Assembly: GCF_002564005.1 (NCBI RefSeq)
Contig: NZ_PDJG01000001.1
Location: forward strand, 3,348,001-3,412,000
Direction of reading: 5' to 3'
DNA: 64,000 nt
DNA from: Sanguibacter antarcticus
GTDB lineage: Bacteria; Actinomycetota; Actinomycetes; Actinomycetales; Cellulomonadaceae
Shown here: positions 39,560 through 48,920 of the stretch, piece after piece
How positions within the stretch are numbered: the stretch's first letter is position 1
Layout of the letters: every line of letters begins with the position of its first letter
The notes under the pieces: model-generated
What the model saw: only the letters and a program-made list of their open reading frames with translations
Databases searched by the model: none
Told to the model about the DNA's origin: nothing
Program-made: the position numbers and the translations under genes

Positions 39560-40222
39560 ATGACACCTACAGAACACGCGACCCCGGCTCGTCCGGACAG
39601 GATCGACCTGCGCGGGGTCCACGCCCGCGGACGACGAGACCAGATGCTCGACGACGTCAGCCTCCGCCTCGAAGCAGGCACCCGGATGCTCGCCGTCGGA
39701 GAACCGGGCCACGGACACACAGCGCTCGCCCTCGTCGTCGGTGGACGCCTCGTCCCCGACTCGGGCGACGTCCTCGTCAACGGGATGCCGGACCCCGCGC
39801 GCCTGCGTGCGTGCAGCGCCGTCGTCGACGTGCCCGGCGTCACCGAGCCCGACGAAGCGCTGACCGTCGCAGGCACCGCCGCGGAGACGCTCGCGCTCGC
39901 AGGCTGCCGCGCCACGCCACGGGCCGTCACCACCTGGCTCGCCGTGCACGGGCTCGCTCACGTCCGGACCGCACGCATCGACCAGATCGACGCGATCACC
40001 CGCACGTCCCTGCTCACCGCGCTCGCTGTGCAAGACCCGGCCGTGCGCTTCCTCGTCATCACGCTCCCCGAACGGCACGGAGGTGCTCCGAGCGAGTGGT
40101 GGGCTCTCGCCGCCGAGTACGCAGCGCTCGGCTACGGCGTGCTCGTCCAGTGCACCTCCGCCTCCGCGCACGTCCTGCGCGCAGCAGGCCTCCTCGACGA
40201 CGCAACGGAGATCTTCTTGTGA
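39560..40222 (+). CDS. Degenerate ABC-type ATPase domain protein coupled to YhgE/Pip
   Basis: A 220-aa protein with the front half of an ABC ATPase (DLRGVHARGRRDQMLDDVSLRLEAGTRMLAVGEPGHGHT, then DSGDVLVNG), but the Walker A lysine is His (GEPGHGHT, H53) and no LSGGQ signature or DE Walker B is visible, only FLVITLPERHGG in its place. It is thus likely to bind nucleotide poorly or serve structurally. Its stop overlaps the next gene's GTG by four bases. Similar ABC-like proteins precede YhgE/Pip genes in other actinobacteria (from memory). Confidence 0.7.
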   Translation: MTPTEHATPARPDRIDLRGVHARGRRDQMLDDVSLRLEAGTRMLAVGEPGHGHTALALVVGGRLVPDSGDVLVNGMPDPARLRACSAVVDVPGVTEPDEALTVAGTAAETLALAGCRATPRAVTTWLAVHGLAHVRTARIDQIDAITRTSLLTALAVQDPAVRFLVITLPERHGGAPSEWWALAAEYAALGYGVLVQCTSASAHVLRAAGLLDDATEIFL

Positions 40223-42561
40223 CCGCCCTCCGCCTCAGCCTCTCCGAGCTCCGACGCCTGAGCGCAGGCTTCCTGCCGCGCCTCGCGATCGTCGCGCTCG
40301 CGTTCATCCCCACGCTCTACGCGGGGCTCTACCTCTATGTCAACGCCGATCCCTACTCACGGCTCGGCGAGGTGCCGGCCGCACTCGTCGTCCAGGACGA
40401 GGGAGACAAGGGGGACGCCGTCGCGCAGACTCTCCTCGACGACGGCGGGTTCGGCTGGATCGAGACCGACGAGGCGGATGCCGAGGCAGGGGTACGGTCT
40501 GGCGCCTACGATGCCGCGCTCGTCATCGGGCCGACGTTCAGCTCCGACCTCGAGTCGTCGGGGGAGTTCACCCCGAGGCAGGCCAGCCTCACGCTCATCA
40601 CCGACGACGCGAACAACTACCTGGCCCGCACCATCGCCGACCAGATCGTCGGCAAGGTGCGCGACTCGATCGCGAGCGAGGTCGGCACCGAGGCCGCAGC
40701 GCAGTTCCTCGACGGCTTCGGGGAGATCCGCTCGAACCTCTCGGACGCCGCCTCGGGTGCGACGACGCTCGCCACCGGGGCGTCCGACGCAGCGACGGGA
40801 GCCAGCACCCTCGCGACCGGTGCGACGAGCCTTGCGACGGGTGCGGGGACTGCAGCGACGGGTGCCTCCAGCCTCGCGACGGGTGCGGGGACTGCAGCGA
40901 CGGGTGCCTCCAGCCTCGCGACGGGTGCGGGGACCGCAGCGACGGGTGCCTCCAGCCTCGCGACGGGTGCGGGGACCGCAGCGACCGGCGCTACCAGCCT
41001 CGCGACCGGGGCCAGCACCCTCGAGACAGGCGCGACAGCGCTCGCCACAGGCGCGACGACGCTCGAGACCGGGGCGACGAGCCTGAGCACAGGACTCGCG
41101 ACCCTCACGACGTCCACCACCACGCTCCCCGCACAGGCGCAGACCCTCGCCGACGGTGCCTCGCAGGTGGCCGACGGCGTCGCGACGATCGCGACCTACG
41201 GGACGACCGCCGCCACGGAGGCCCAGACCGTCGTGGACAACCTCGACACGATCCGTGCAGACATCGCCGGCCGGCTCACCGCAGCAGGCCTCACCGAGGA
41301 CCAGGTCACGACGGTCCTCACCGAGCTCGACACCGCCCGGCAGCCCGTCACCGACGCGGCGACCGCGCTGGACACCGCGTCGGACTCTCTCACCACGCTC
41401 TCCGCCGGTGCCGCACAGGTGAGCGACGGCGCCGCCTCCTTGGCCCTCGCCGCACCGCTTCTCGCACAAGGGATCGCCGACGCCTCGACGGGGGCCAGCC
41501 AGGTGGCCACGGGGGCGACCTCGCTCTCCGACGGTGCCGACTCGCTCGCGGCGGGGGCGACCTCGCTCTCCGACGGTGCCGACAGCCTCGCGACCGGGAC
41601 GACCTCGCTCTCTGACGGTGCGGACTCGCTCGCGACCGGGACGCAGTCGCTCTCCGACGGTGCCGACTCCCTCGCGACCGGGACGCAGTCGCTCTCCGAC
41701 GGCGCGGACTCCCTCGCGACCGGCACCCAGTCGCTCTCCGACGGCGCAACAGTGCTCGACGCCGGGGCCGCCAGCCTCGCCACCGGGACCTCGGAGCTGA
41801 GCGACGGCAGCGCAGACCTCCGCGACGCGCTCGCGAGCGGGGTCGAGGCGATCCCGCTGCTCGACTCGGCGACCCAGGCAGCGACAGCCAGCACCCTCGG
41901 CAACCCCGTCGTCGTCGAGAGCGAGGCGCTCTCTGCTGCTGGCACGTACGGTGCGGGGCTCGCTCCGTTCTTCCTGTCGCTCGCATCGTGGATCGGTGCG
42001 TACGTCGTGTTCCTCCTCGTACGGCCGCTGTCCCGCCGGGCGCTCGCGGCGAGCCGGCGGTCGTGGTGGACGAGCTGGGCGACGGCCCTCGGCGGATGGC
42101 TCACACCAGCCGTCATCGGGGTCGTGCAGATGGCGCTCATGTTCACGGTGGCGAAGTTCGCGCTCGACATCGACCCGGCCTACCCGTGGCTCACGGCGCT
42201 GTACCTGGTGCTCGTCTCGGCGACGTTCGTCGCGATCCTCCAGATGCTCAACGTCTGGCTCGGCGCGGTAGGGCAGTTCCTCGGGCTGGTCCTCATGCTC
42301 ACCCAGCTCGTGACCGCCGGCGGCACGTTCCCGTGGCAGACGATCCCGGAGCCGTTGCGCTCGCTCCACCGGTTCTTGCCGATGAGCTACGGCGTCGACG
42401 GGCTGCGGCACCTTCTCTACGGAGGCGACCTCGGCCAGGTCGTCGGGGACGCGACGGTGCTGGCGGTCGTGCTCGTCGCGGCGCTGGCGCTGACGTCCGC
42501 GGCGGCCCGTCGCCAGCAGGTCTTCACCGCACGCGGCCTCCAGCCAGAGCTCGTGCTCTAG
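40219..42561 (+). CDS. YhgE/Pip family membrane protein with long tandem-repeat stalk
   Basis: A 780-aa protein: one N-terminal helix (about 20-40, LPRLAIVALAFIPTLYAGLYLYV), an alpha/beta Pip domain (to about 170), a large external stalk of TGASSLATGAGTA-type repeats (about 180-300) and LSDGADSLATGTQS-type repeats (about 430-515), and five to six C-terminal helices (from about 575) with the ABC-2-permease-like SYGVDGLRHLLYGG. The family includes phage infection protein and the type VII secretion accessory EsaA. The repeats are 42 bp at DNA level, many identical. GTG start overlaps the preceding stop (GTGA). The TetR regulator divergently controls it (inference). Confidence 0.88.
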   Translation: MTALRLSLSELRRLSAGFLPRLAIVALAFIPTLYAGLYLYVNADPYSRLGEVPAALVVQDEGDKGDAVAQTLLDDGGFGWIETDEADAEAGVRSGAYDAALVIGPTFSSDLESSGEFTPRQASLTLITDDANNYLARTIADQIVGKVRDSIASEVGTEAAAQFLDGFGEIRSNLSDAASGATTLATGASDAATGASTLATGATSLATGAGTAATGASSLATGAGTAATGASSLATGAGTAATGASSLATGAGTAATGATSLATGASTLETGATALATGATTLETGATSLSTGLATLTTSTTTLPAQAQTLADGASQVADGVATIATYGTTAATEAQTVVDNLDTIRADIAGRLTAAGLTEDQVTTVLTELDTARQPVTDAATALDTASDSLTTLSAGAAQVSDGAASLALAAPLLAQGIADASTGASQVATGATSLSDGADSLAAGATSLSDGADSLATGTTSLSDGADSLATGTQSLSDGADSLATGTQSLSDGADSLATGTQSLSDGATVLDAGAASLATGTSELSDGSADLRDALASGVEAIPLLDSATQAATASTLGNPVVVESEALSAAGTYGAGLAPFFLSLASWIGAYVVFLLVRPLSRRALAASRRSWWTSWATALGGWLTPAVIGVVQMALMFTVAKFALDIDPAYPWLTALYLVLVSATFVAILQMLNVWLGAVGQFLGLVLMLTQLVTAGGTFPWQTIPEPLRSLHRFLPMSYGVDGLRHLLYGGDLGQVVGDATVLAVVLVAALALTSAAARRQQVFTARGLQPELVL
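40839..41006 (+). repeat. 42-bp tandem repeats, block 1 (inside YhgE/Pip gene)
   Basis: About four copies of a 42-bp unit encode a 14-residue repeat (ATGASSLATGAGTA). Adjacent copies are identical or differ by one T/C, which indicates recent expansion. Weaker related copies continue to about 41100. Confidence 0.8.
41514..41745 (+). repeat. 42-bp tandem repeats, block 2 (inside YhgE/Pip gene)
   Basis: About five and a half copies of a 42-bp unit encode SLSDGADSLATGTQ. The last three copies are nearly identical (ACGCAGTCGCTCTCCGACGG start). Its sequence is unrelated at DNA level to block 1, though both encode small-residue heptads. Confidence 0.8.
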
Positions 42562-42606
42562 CGGGAGGCCGCGGGGTCGGGCTCGGTCCGGCTGGCGGGC
42601 GAGGCG

Positions 42607-45198
42607 TCAGTCGACGGTCACCGCCTCGAGCACGGGCAGCCGTGCGGCGCGGATCGCCGGCCACACCGCGGCGAAGATACCGACCACGACGGCGATGACG
42701 AGCATCGTCAGGAGCTCGCGCCACGGGATGGCGAGCTCGGTGAGGCCGGAGCCGGCGAACACGGTCGGCAGGCCGGCAGCGAGCGCGACGCCGACCGCAA
42801 GACCGACGACCGTCCCGAACAGCGCGGTGAGGATCGACTCGATCGTGATCGTCCCCGCGAGCTGGGCCCGGCCGAGACCGACGGCACGCATGAGGCCGAT
42901 CTCCCGGGTCCGCTCGATGACGGACAGCGCGAGCGTGTTGACGATCCCGAGGATCGCGATGATGATCGACAGCCCCAGCAGCGCATAGAGGATGTTGAGG
43001 ATCATCGTCACCTGGCCCGCGAGCTGGGTGATGAACTGCTCGTCGTCGAGGACGGACAGCACCACGTAGGGCTTGGCGGTCGCGGTGACCGCCGCCCGCA
43101 GGTCCGCTTCGTCGACCCCGTCGGCGCGCTTGAGGAGCAGGGTCTGGACCTGCTCTGCCACCTGCGGCTGGATCGTCTCGAAGAGGTCGAGCGGGACGAC
43201 GACCGGTGCGTCCAGGGCCGTCGAGTCGATGATTGCACCGACGGGTGCCGTGAGCGTCCCGGACGAGGTGGTGAGCGTGAGCTCGTCGCCGACGGTCCAC
43301 CCGGCGTCGGTGGCCGAGTCCTTGTTCACCGCGAGGGCACCGTCGAGCATCGAGCCGATGTCGCCCGAGACCTCCTCGGTGGTCCAGGACCGGCCGAAGG
43401 TGTCGGCAGGCATGCCGATGAGCGAGACGGTCTCGCCGCCGCCGCCGCCGTCGGGCGTCGTGCCGTCAGAGACGGCGGCCGTGCCGATCGCGAGCGCGTC
43501 CGCGGACGCGACCTCGGGGAGCGCGCTGATCTCGTCGACGGCGGCTGCGGGGAGGAAGAACGTCGCGGACTGGACCATGAGGTCGGCCTTCCACTCGTTC
43601 TCGACGACCGTTCGCACGGATGCTTGCGTCGAGGTGGCGAGCACCGACGCGGCACCGACGAGCGCCATCCCGATCATGAGCGCGCTCGCTGTGCTGGCGG
43701 TGCGTCGCGGGTTGCGCGTGACGTTGCCGCGGGCAAGCTTGCCGAGCGGGCGGACCAGCACGACGAACGGTGCTGCGAGGACTCCGAGCACGGCACGAGC
43801 CATGACGGGGGCGAGGAGCAGGACTCCGATGACGACCCCGACGGCGCCGATGCCGAGGAGCCTCCCGGTCCCGGCGTCTTCGTCGGCAGCAGCCTGGACG
43901 ACTGCCATGACGACAGCGGCCGCACCGGCGACAGCGATGACGAGGCCGACGAGCCCGCGGACGACAAGCGACTTGCCCTGGCCGGGCGACTCGTCCCGCA
44001 TGGCCTCGACGGGTGGCACGAGAGCCGCACGACGGGCGGGCAGCGCCGCCGAGGCGACGCTGACCACGAGCCCGACGAGGAGCGAGAGCACCACCATGGT
44101 GGTCGTCAGGGGGATCTCGCCGGAGAGGTCCATCCCCATGCGGGCGAAGAGCGCCTTGATGCCGGTGACGAGCCCGAGCCCACCGGCGATCCCGAGCACC
44201 CCTCCGAGGAGACCGACGACGGCGGCCTGGATGAGGATCGACGCGAAGACCTGGAACGGCGACGCTCCCACCGCGCGCAGGAGCGCGAACTCGCGCTGCC
44301 GCTGCCTCACGGTCATCGCAAAGGTGTTCGCGATGATGAACCCGCCGACGAACAGCGAGATCCCGGCGAAGATGAGGAGGAACGTCTCGACGAACCCGAG
44401 GATCCCGTCGATGTCGTCACGGGCTTCGTCGCGGACGACGTCTCCGGTGACGGTCTGGACCGAGCCTGCTGTCGCGACGCCGCTGATCGCGGTGTCGATG
44501 TCGGTGACGAGGTCGTCGGGGTCTACCCCGTCGGCGGCGAACACCGAGATGGTCGCTACGCGGCCGTCCGGGGCGTAGACGGACTCGGCGGTGCCTGCGT
44601 CGAGGAAGACGACGGTCGCACCGGCGAGCGACGTCTCGAGGTCGACGACCCCGGTGAGCGTCGCCTGGGTGAGCTCGCCTCCGACGATGAGCGTCGTGGT
44701 GTCACCGATAGACAGCCCGGACGCCTCGGCGCTCGTCACCTCGAGAGCGAACTCGGTCGCGTCGGTCGGCCCGGAGCCTTCGGCGAGGGTGATCGAGGGA
44801 TCGTCGCTGTGGAATCCGACGGCGAAGCTCGGTGCGCCGGCCCCGGACGTGACGGCCGTTCCGTCCGCGCCGACGAGCGTGATCGGACCGGTGAAGTCGG
44901 CGAAGGCCTGCGCGACCCCGTCGACGCCGGTCACCGTGCTCACGAGGTCTGCGGGGACGAGGTTGCGGACCGTCCGGGTCCCGGCGCTGCTCTGGCTCGC
45001 CTGGTCAGGGTCGTCGGGGCCACGGAGGTAGACGTCGGCGCTGTAGCCGGCTTCGACGATCCCGTTGAACGTCGACGAGAGCATGTCCCGCAGCGCGAAG
45101 GTCCCGGCGACGAACGAGACGCCGAGCACGACCGCGAGGATGGAGAGACCGAGCCGGACGAGGTGCGCGCGGACGTTGCGGAGTGCGACGCGCAGCAT
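42607..45198 (-). CDS. ABC transporter permease, MacB/FtsX type with two FtsX domains
   Basis: An 863-aa permease: an N-terminal helix (VRLGLSILAVVLGVSFVAGTFAL), an external MacB-type periplasmic-like domain, a first FtsX core near residues 275-400, a second external domain and a last FtsX core near 735-850 ending with PVLEAVTVD. Such permeases power export or mechanical signalling of peptides, lipids or lipoproteins with the ATPase encoded upstream. The ATG overlaps the ATPase stop (TGATG). Convergent with the YhgE gene, 45 bp between stops. Confidence 0.9.
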   Translation of the reverse strand: MLRVALRNVRAHLVRLGLSILAVVLGVSFVAGTFALRDMLSSTFNGIVEAGYSADVYLRGPDDPDQASQSSAGTRTVRNLVPADLVSTVTGVDGVAQAFADFTGPITLVGADGTAVTSGAGAPSFAVGFHSDDPSITLAEGSGPTDATEFALEVTSAEASGLSIGDTTTLIVGGELTQATLTGVVDLETSLAGATVVFLDAGTAESVYAPDGRVATISVFAADGVDPDDLVTDIDTAISGVATAGSVQTVTGDVVRDEARDDIDGILGFVETFLLIFAGISLFVGGFIIANTFAMTVRQRQREFALLRAVGASPFQVFASILIQAAVVGLLGGVLGIAGGLGLVTGIKALFARMGMDLSGEIPLTTTMVVLSLLVGLVVSVASAALPARRAALVPPVEAMRDESPGQGKSLVVRGLVGLVIAVAGAAAVVMAVVQAAADEDAGTGRLLGIGAVGVVIGVLLLAPVMARAVLGVLAAPFVVLVRPLGKLARGNVTRNPRRTASTASALMIGMALVGAASVLATSTQASVRTVVENEWKADLMVQSATFFLPAAAVDEISALPEVASADALAIGTAAVSDGTTPDGGGGGETVSLIGMPADTFGRSWTTEEVSGDIGSMLDGALAVNKDSATDAGWTVGDELTLTTSSGTLTAPVGAIIDSTALDAPVVVPLDLFETIQPQVAEQVQTLLLKRADGVDEADLRAAVTATAKPYVVLSVLDDEQFITQLAGQVTMILNILYALLGLSIIIAILGIVNTLALSVIERTREIGLMRAVGLGRAQLAGTITIESILTALFGTVVGLAVGVALAAGLPTVFAGSGLTELAIPWRELLTMLVIAVVVGIFAAVWPAIRAARLPVLEAVTVD

Positions 45199-45971
45199 CA
45201 GGCGGCCGCCTTGCGGTTGAGCGAGCCGAGGACCTCGAGGATCGCGTCAGGGGTGGGGTCGGTGATCTCGGCGACGATGGCACCGTCGGCGAGGAACAGC
45301 ACCCGGTGGGCGTACGAGGCCGAGACGGGGTCGTGCGTGACCATGACGACGCTCTGGCCGAGGTCGTCGACCGAGGCGCGCAAGAACGAGAGGACCTCGC
45401 GCGACGAGACTGAGTCGAGGTTCCCGGTGGGTTCGTCGGCGAAGACGATGGACGGCTTGGACACGAGAGCCCGTGCGCACGCGACGCGCTGCTGCTGCCC
45501 GCCGGAGAGCTCGGACGGCCGGTGCTTGAGCCGGTCGGCGAGCCCGACGGCCGCGACGACAGCATCGAAGTGCGCCGTGTCGACTGGTTTGCGAGCGATG
45601 TCGAGCGGCAGGGTGATGTTCTCCGCTGCGGTGAGCGTCGGCACGAGGTTGAACGACTGGAAGATGAAGCCGAGCTGGGTGCGGCGCAGCTTGGTGAGGT
45701 TGCGCTGATTCATGCTGCTCACCGTCAGCCCGTCGACGACGACGGTGCCGGCGGTCGGGGTGTCGAGCCCCGCCATGCAGTGCATGAGGGTCGACTTCCC
45801 GGAACCGGAGGGGCCCATGATCGCTGTGAACTCGCCACGCGCGAAGTCGACGTCGACGCCCGCGAGGGCATGGACGGCGGTGGTGCCCTTGCCGTAGGTC
45901 TTGACGAGCCCGCGCGCGGTGGCGATGGCCCCGCCGACGTCGGGCTGGGAAGGGCTGGGGGCTGTAGGCAC
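45198..45971 (-). CDS. ABC transporter ATP-binding protein, MacB/LolD type
   Basis: A 257-aa ATPase with Walker A GPSGSGKST (53-61), Q-loop GFIFQSFNLVP, signature LSGGQQQRV, Walker B VFADEPTGNLDS and the switch His in MVTHDP. FIFQSFNLVPTLTAAENI and ADEPTGNLD are typical of the MacB/LolD subgroup. The GTG at 45971 follows GGAG by five bases. It is the first gene of a two-gene exporter with the permease. Confidence 0.93.
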   Translation of the reverse strand: MPTAPSPSQPDVGGAIATARGLVKTYGKGTTAVHALAGVDVDFARGEFTAIMGPSGSGKSTLMHCMAGLDTPTAGTVVVDGLTVSSMNQRNLTKLRRTQLGFIFQSFNLVPTLTAAENITLPLDIARKPVDTAHFDAVVAAVGLADRLKHRPSELSGGQQQRVACARALVSKPSIVFADEPTGNLDSVSSREVLSFLRASVDDLGQSVVMVTHDPVSASYAHRVLFLADGAIVAEITDPTPDAILEVLGSLNRKAAA

Positions 45972-46131
45972 GGAGGCTCCGGTGGTGTGAGGACGGTGAC
46001 GGGTGCTGGGCGCGACGTCGTCGTGCCCAGTCCATCATGACTACCGTGACCTCCGCCGGTCGATCGGGGACAACCCTGACATTCCCCTGATCCTTCGGGT
46101 GCGGTGCATCCTGCCGTGGGAGGATCGCGGC

Positions 46132-47802
46132 GTGAACGAGAGCACCGAGGTCCCGCCGCAGGTGAGCAGCTCGCCCCTGGGGCACGTGTCGGACGCACCG
46201 ACGCTGGCGCACCCTCGTGGCGGGGCACCGGAGCCCGGGAGCCACGGCAGACCACAGGATGGGACGGGATCACCCGGTGCCTTCGACCTCGACGTCGCGG
46301 ACCTGTTCGGCGGCCCGGGCACGGGGACCGAGGGCGAGGGCCAGGCCGAGGACCTCTCGGAGAAGCTCCGGCAGGCGTACTTCTGGGTGGTCAACCACGC
46401 GATCATCTCGCCGCACTACGACGTGGAGTTCTCTGCCGGCCCGGCGACGCCAGAGACGAGCTACGTCCTCGGCGACTCGCGAGCGAGGCTGACCCTGCCG
46501 TCCGACCAGTCGTACTCGAGCTTCGTGCTGCTGCCGTTGCTGACGTTCGCGGTGCGCGGCCGCTGCCTGCTCGTCGGCGGTCCGGGCCGGGGCAAGACGG
46601 CGAGCGCGCTCCTCATGGGTGTGCTCGCGGGCTATCCGGTGCGAGACGTCCGCCGGGCGATGCAGCACGGCCACCCGCAGCTGACGGTCTCGGACCTCTT
46701 CGGCACCCCGCTGCCGAAGGACCTCGTGCAGGCGGACTCCCTCGCGGACGTCGGTGTCGCATGGCGGTCGTGGCTGGGCATGCGCGTGAAGATCATCGAC
46801 GAGTACAACCGCATCCCGACGAGGACCCAGTCGGCACTGCTCACGGTGCTGGCCGACGGCTACGTCGAGGTGTTCGACCAGTTCTTCGAGACGGGCGAGT
46901 CGGCGTGGTACCTCACGGCGAACGACGACGCGGGCGGCGGGACGTACCAGGTGGTGGAGGCGCTGCGGGACCGTATCGACGTCGTGGTGCACGCTCTGCC
47001 CTTCAACAACCGCTTCCTCGGCGATCTCATCACCCGGGCCGAGCAGGGCATCCGTCCGGAGCAGGCGGTCCCTGAGCGGATCGTGTTCGACGACGCCGAG
47101 CACGGGCGCCTGCACCGGGAGGTGCTCGAGGTACGCATCGAGACCCCGGTGCGCCGACGCCTGGAGTTCTTCGCGAGCCAGCTCGAGCTCCTCGAGGGCT
47201 CGGCGTGGCAGTTCGAGTACCGGACGAAGGACACGGCGCGCCTGGCGGGGATCGACCCGCACGCGCTCGCGGCGGCGGACTCGGGCCGTGACCGGCTGAG
47301 CGACATCGGGTCGCAGACGCTCAACGGCTTGTCGGTGCGTGCCCTGCAGTCGCTCGTCGCGTACGCGAAGGCGATGGCGTACTTCCGTGGTCGTCCGACG
47401 GTGGGACTTGACGACCTGCGCGCGGTCCTGCCTTTCGTCTTGCACGACAAGCTGGTCCCGGACCAGCAGTCGCCGGTGTTCGACGACCCGGCCCGTGAGC
47501 CGTTGCGCTCCGACCGCGTCTCGTGGATCCGAGACATGTTCGACCAGGCGTGCCAGCAGTACGACGCGTACGGGCTCGACGCCTCGGACCCGGTCGGGGC
47601 GGTCCTCGATCAGGTCTCTGCGGGCCTGGACGGCCTGAGCGAGCCGGAGGTTCTCGCACGGATGGCGGAGATCGAACGGATCCTCAGCGGCTGGGCGGAC
47701 GGTCGCAAGCTCCACGGCCACGTGTACGACGACGCGCTCGTGCTCAAGTACGCGCACCAGCGGTACACGAACTATCTCTCGTGGTTGCGATGGCAGCGGT
47801 GA
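46132..47802 (+). CDS. MoxR-type AAA+ ATPase, first gene of the five-gene cassette
   Basis: A 556-aa AAA+ protein. A ~80-residue Pro/Gly-rich N-terminal tail precedes the ATPase core: Walker A GGPGRGKT (149-156), a MoxR-like insertion with SDLFGTPLPKD, Walker B KIIDEYNR (220-227, D223 E224), sensor 1 in YLTANDDAGGGT and DRIDVVVHALPFNNRF. The C-terminal half (from about 320) is helical and longer than in ordinary MoxR (about 330 aa), with LSVRALQSLVAYAKAMAYFRGR matching the lid domain. GTG has GGGAGGA seven bases upstream. It overlaps the next gene by 13 nt. Divergent from the ABC exporter, so the cassette has its own promoter in 45972-46131. Confidence 0.85.
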   Translation: MNESTEVPPQVSSSPLGHVSDAPTLAHPRGGAPEPGSHGRPQDGTGSPGAFDLDVADLFGGPGTGTEGEGQAEDLSEKLRQAYFWVVNHAIISPHYDVEFSAGPATPETSYVLGDSRARLTLPSDQSYSSFVLLPLLTFAVRGRCLLVGGPGRGKTASALLMGVLAGYPVRDVRRAMQHGHPQLTVSDLFGTPLPKDLVQADSLADVGVAWRSWLGMRVKIIDEYNRIPTRTQSALLTVLADGYVEVFDQFFETGESAWYLTANDDAGGGTYQVVEALRDRIDVVVHALPFNNRFLGDLITRAEQGIRPEQAVPERIVFDDAEHGRLHREVLEVRIETPVRRRLEFFASQLELLEGSAWQFEYRTKDTARLAGIDPHALAAADSGRDRLSDIGSQTLNGLSVRALQSLVAYAKAMAYFRGRPTVGLDDLRAVLPFVLHDKLVPDQQSPVFDDPAREPLRSDRVSWIRDMFDQACQQYDAYGLDASDPVGAVLDQVSAGLDGLSEPEVLARMAEIERILSGWADGRKLHGHVYDDALVLKYAHQRYTNYLSWLRWQR

Positions 47803-48920
47803 CGGCGTCTGCCCCGCCTGCTCTTCCGGCGTGGGAGGAGCGGCTCGCTGCCCAGCGGGGCACGCTCAACGGCATCGTGTCGGCTGCGCGCTCCGCGGGG
47901 GCACCGGTCGACGTGCTGTGGACAGCGATGCGCGAGGTGGGCTCGGCCCTGGAGCCGCTCCTTCGTGTCGTCTCGCCGGCGCAGGGCGATGTCGTGTGCC
48001 GGGTCGTGACCGAGCTCGTCGGCGACCTCGTGGTGCGCAGAGCGTGGCACGGACGTTCGGCGGAGAGGTGGGCGGTGCTGTCTCTGCTCCCGCATCTGCC
48101 GTGCGCGATGGGTCGCTCCCCGCGGACGGCGATCGAGGTCGTCGTGCAGGGCGCGGGCCGGATCAGCCGGGAGACGGATCTCGTGGCGTGGGGCGCACGC
48201 CTGGCTGCCGCTGACGCGTTCTTGGCCGACGACGACGCGCTGCGTGCGGGTGCTGCCGTCGCGGCGTGGCGCTCGGGGCTCGTGCGGGTCCGCAGCTCCG
48301 CGCTGACTGCGGCCCGGGGTCTCGACCCGGCACCTGGTGGCCTACCGGACGGCCGTGCCACGAGCGCGCTGCGTGCGCTGCTCGACCTTCCCACGGACGT
48401 CGACCCACGTGCCGTGCTCGCGGCGAACGTCGCGGCCCCGTTCGCGTGGCCTGGCGTCCCTCGGCAGGGGGCGTTCGCCACGTACGGCGGCTACCGTGCG
48501 TTCGGTGGACCGTGGACGGGACTCCCGGTCGTGGTCGGCGCGCTCGGCTCGCCGACACCGACATGGCGCGTGCTCGCCGACGGGATCGCCTGGGTGGTGA
48601 TCGCTGACGTGCACGGGCACGTCGTTCTCCGCGAGCACACGGGGCCGGGGGAGCCGCCGCCGGTTCCCGCGGACAGCAGTGGCGTCGTCGGCGACACCGT
48701 TCGAGACATCGCCGGCGAGATCGCGCAGGCTGTCGCGTGGGAGGACGTGGTCACGGGTGCGGTCCCCGCAGCGCACCAGCCGGGACCTGCTGCCCCCACG
48801 ACGAGCGCTGCACGGCAGCACGCTGCACGCCCGGTCCTCGTCTCGCGGGCGACGTCCTGCCGGCTCGACCTCGTCCTCGTCCCGTCTGTCGGCGAGCGGA
48901 CGGGGCACGAGCTCTCGTGA
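47790..48920 (+). CDS. Unknown protein, second gene of the MoxR/vWA cassette
   Basis: A 376-aa soluble protein without a domain I recognise. The first ~200 residues look all-helical and Ala/Arg-rich (LPAWEERLAAQRGTLNGIVSAARSAGAP; WHGRSAERWAVLSLLPHLPCAMG), the rest is more mixed, with a Gly/Trp-rich part (ATYGGYRAFGGPWTGLP) and WVVIADVHGHVVLREHTGPGEPPP suggesting a beta-rich C-terminal domain. No membrane segment or signal. Its ATG is inside the ATPase gene (13-nt overlap) and its stop overlaps the next GTG by four bases, so it is surely part of the unit. It may be the substrate adaptor or target of the ATPase (inference). Confidence 0.75.
   Translation: MAAVTASAPPALPAWEERLAAQRGTLNGIVSAARSAGAPVDVLWTAMREVGSALEPLLRVVSPAQGDVVCRVVTELVGDLVVRRAWHGRSAERWAVLSLLPHLPCAMGRSPRTAIEVVVQGAGRISRETDLVAWGARLAAADAFLADDDALRAGAAVAAWRSGLVRVRSSALTAARGLDPAPGGLPDGRATSALRALLDLPTDVDPRAVLAANVAAPFAWPGVPRQGAFATYGGYRAFGGPWTGLPVVVGALGSPTPTWRVLADGIAWVVIADVHGHVVLREHTGPGEPPPVPADSSGVVGDTVRDIAGEIAQAVAWEDVVTGAVPAAHQPGPAAPTTSAARQHAARPVLVSRATSCRLDLVLVPSVGERTGHELS

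Noticed and set aside
40839..41745. Regular direct repeats considered as a CRISPR array
   Set aside because: Units are contiguous 42-bp repeats with no unique spacers and encode an in-frame protein repeat.
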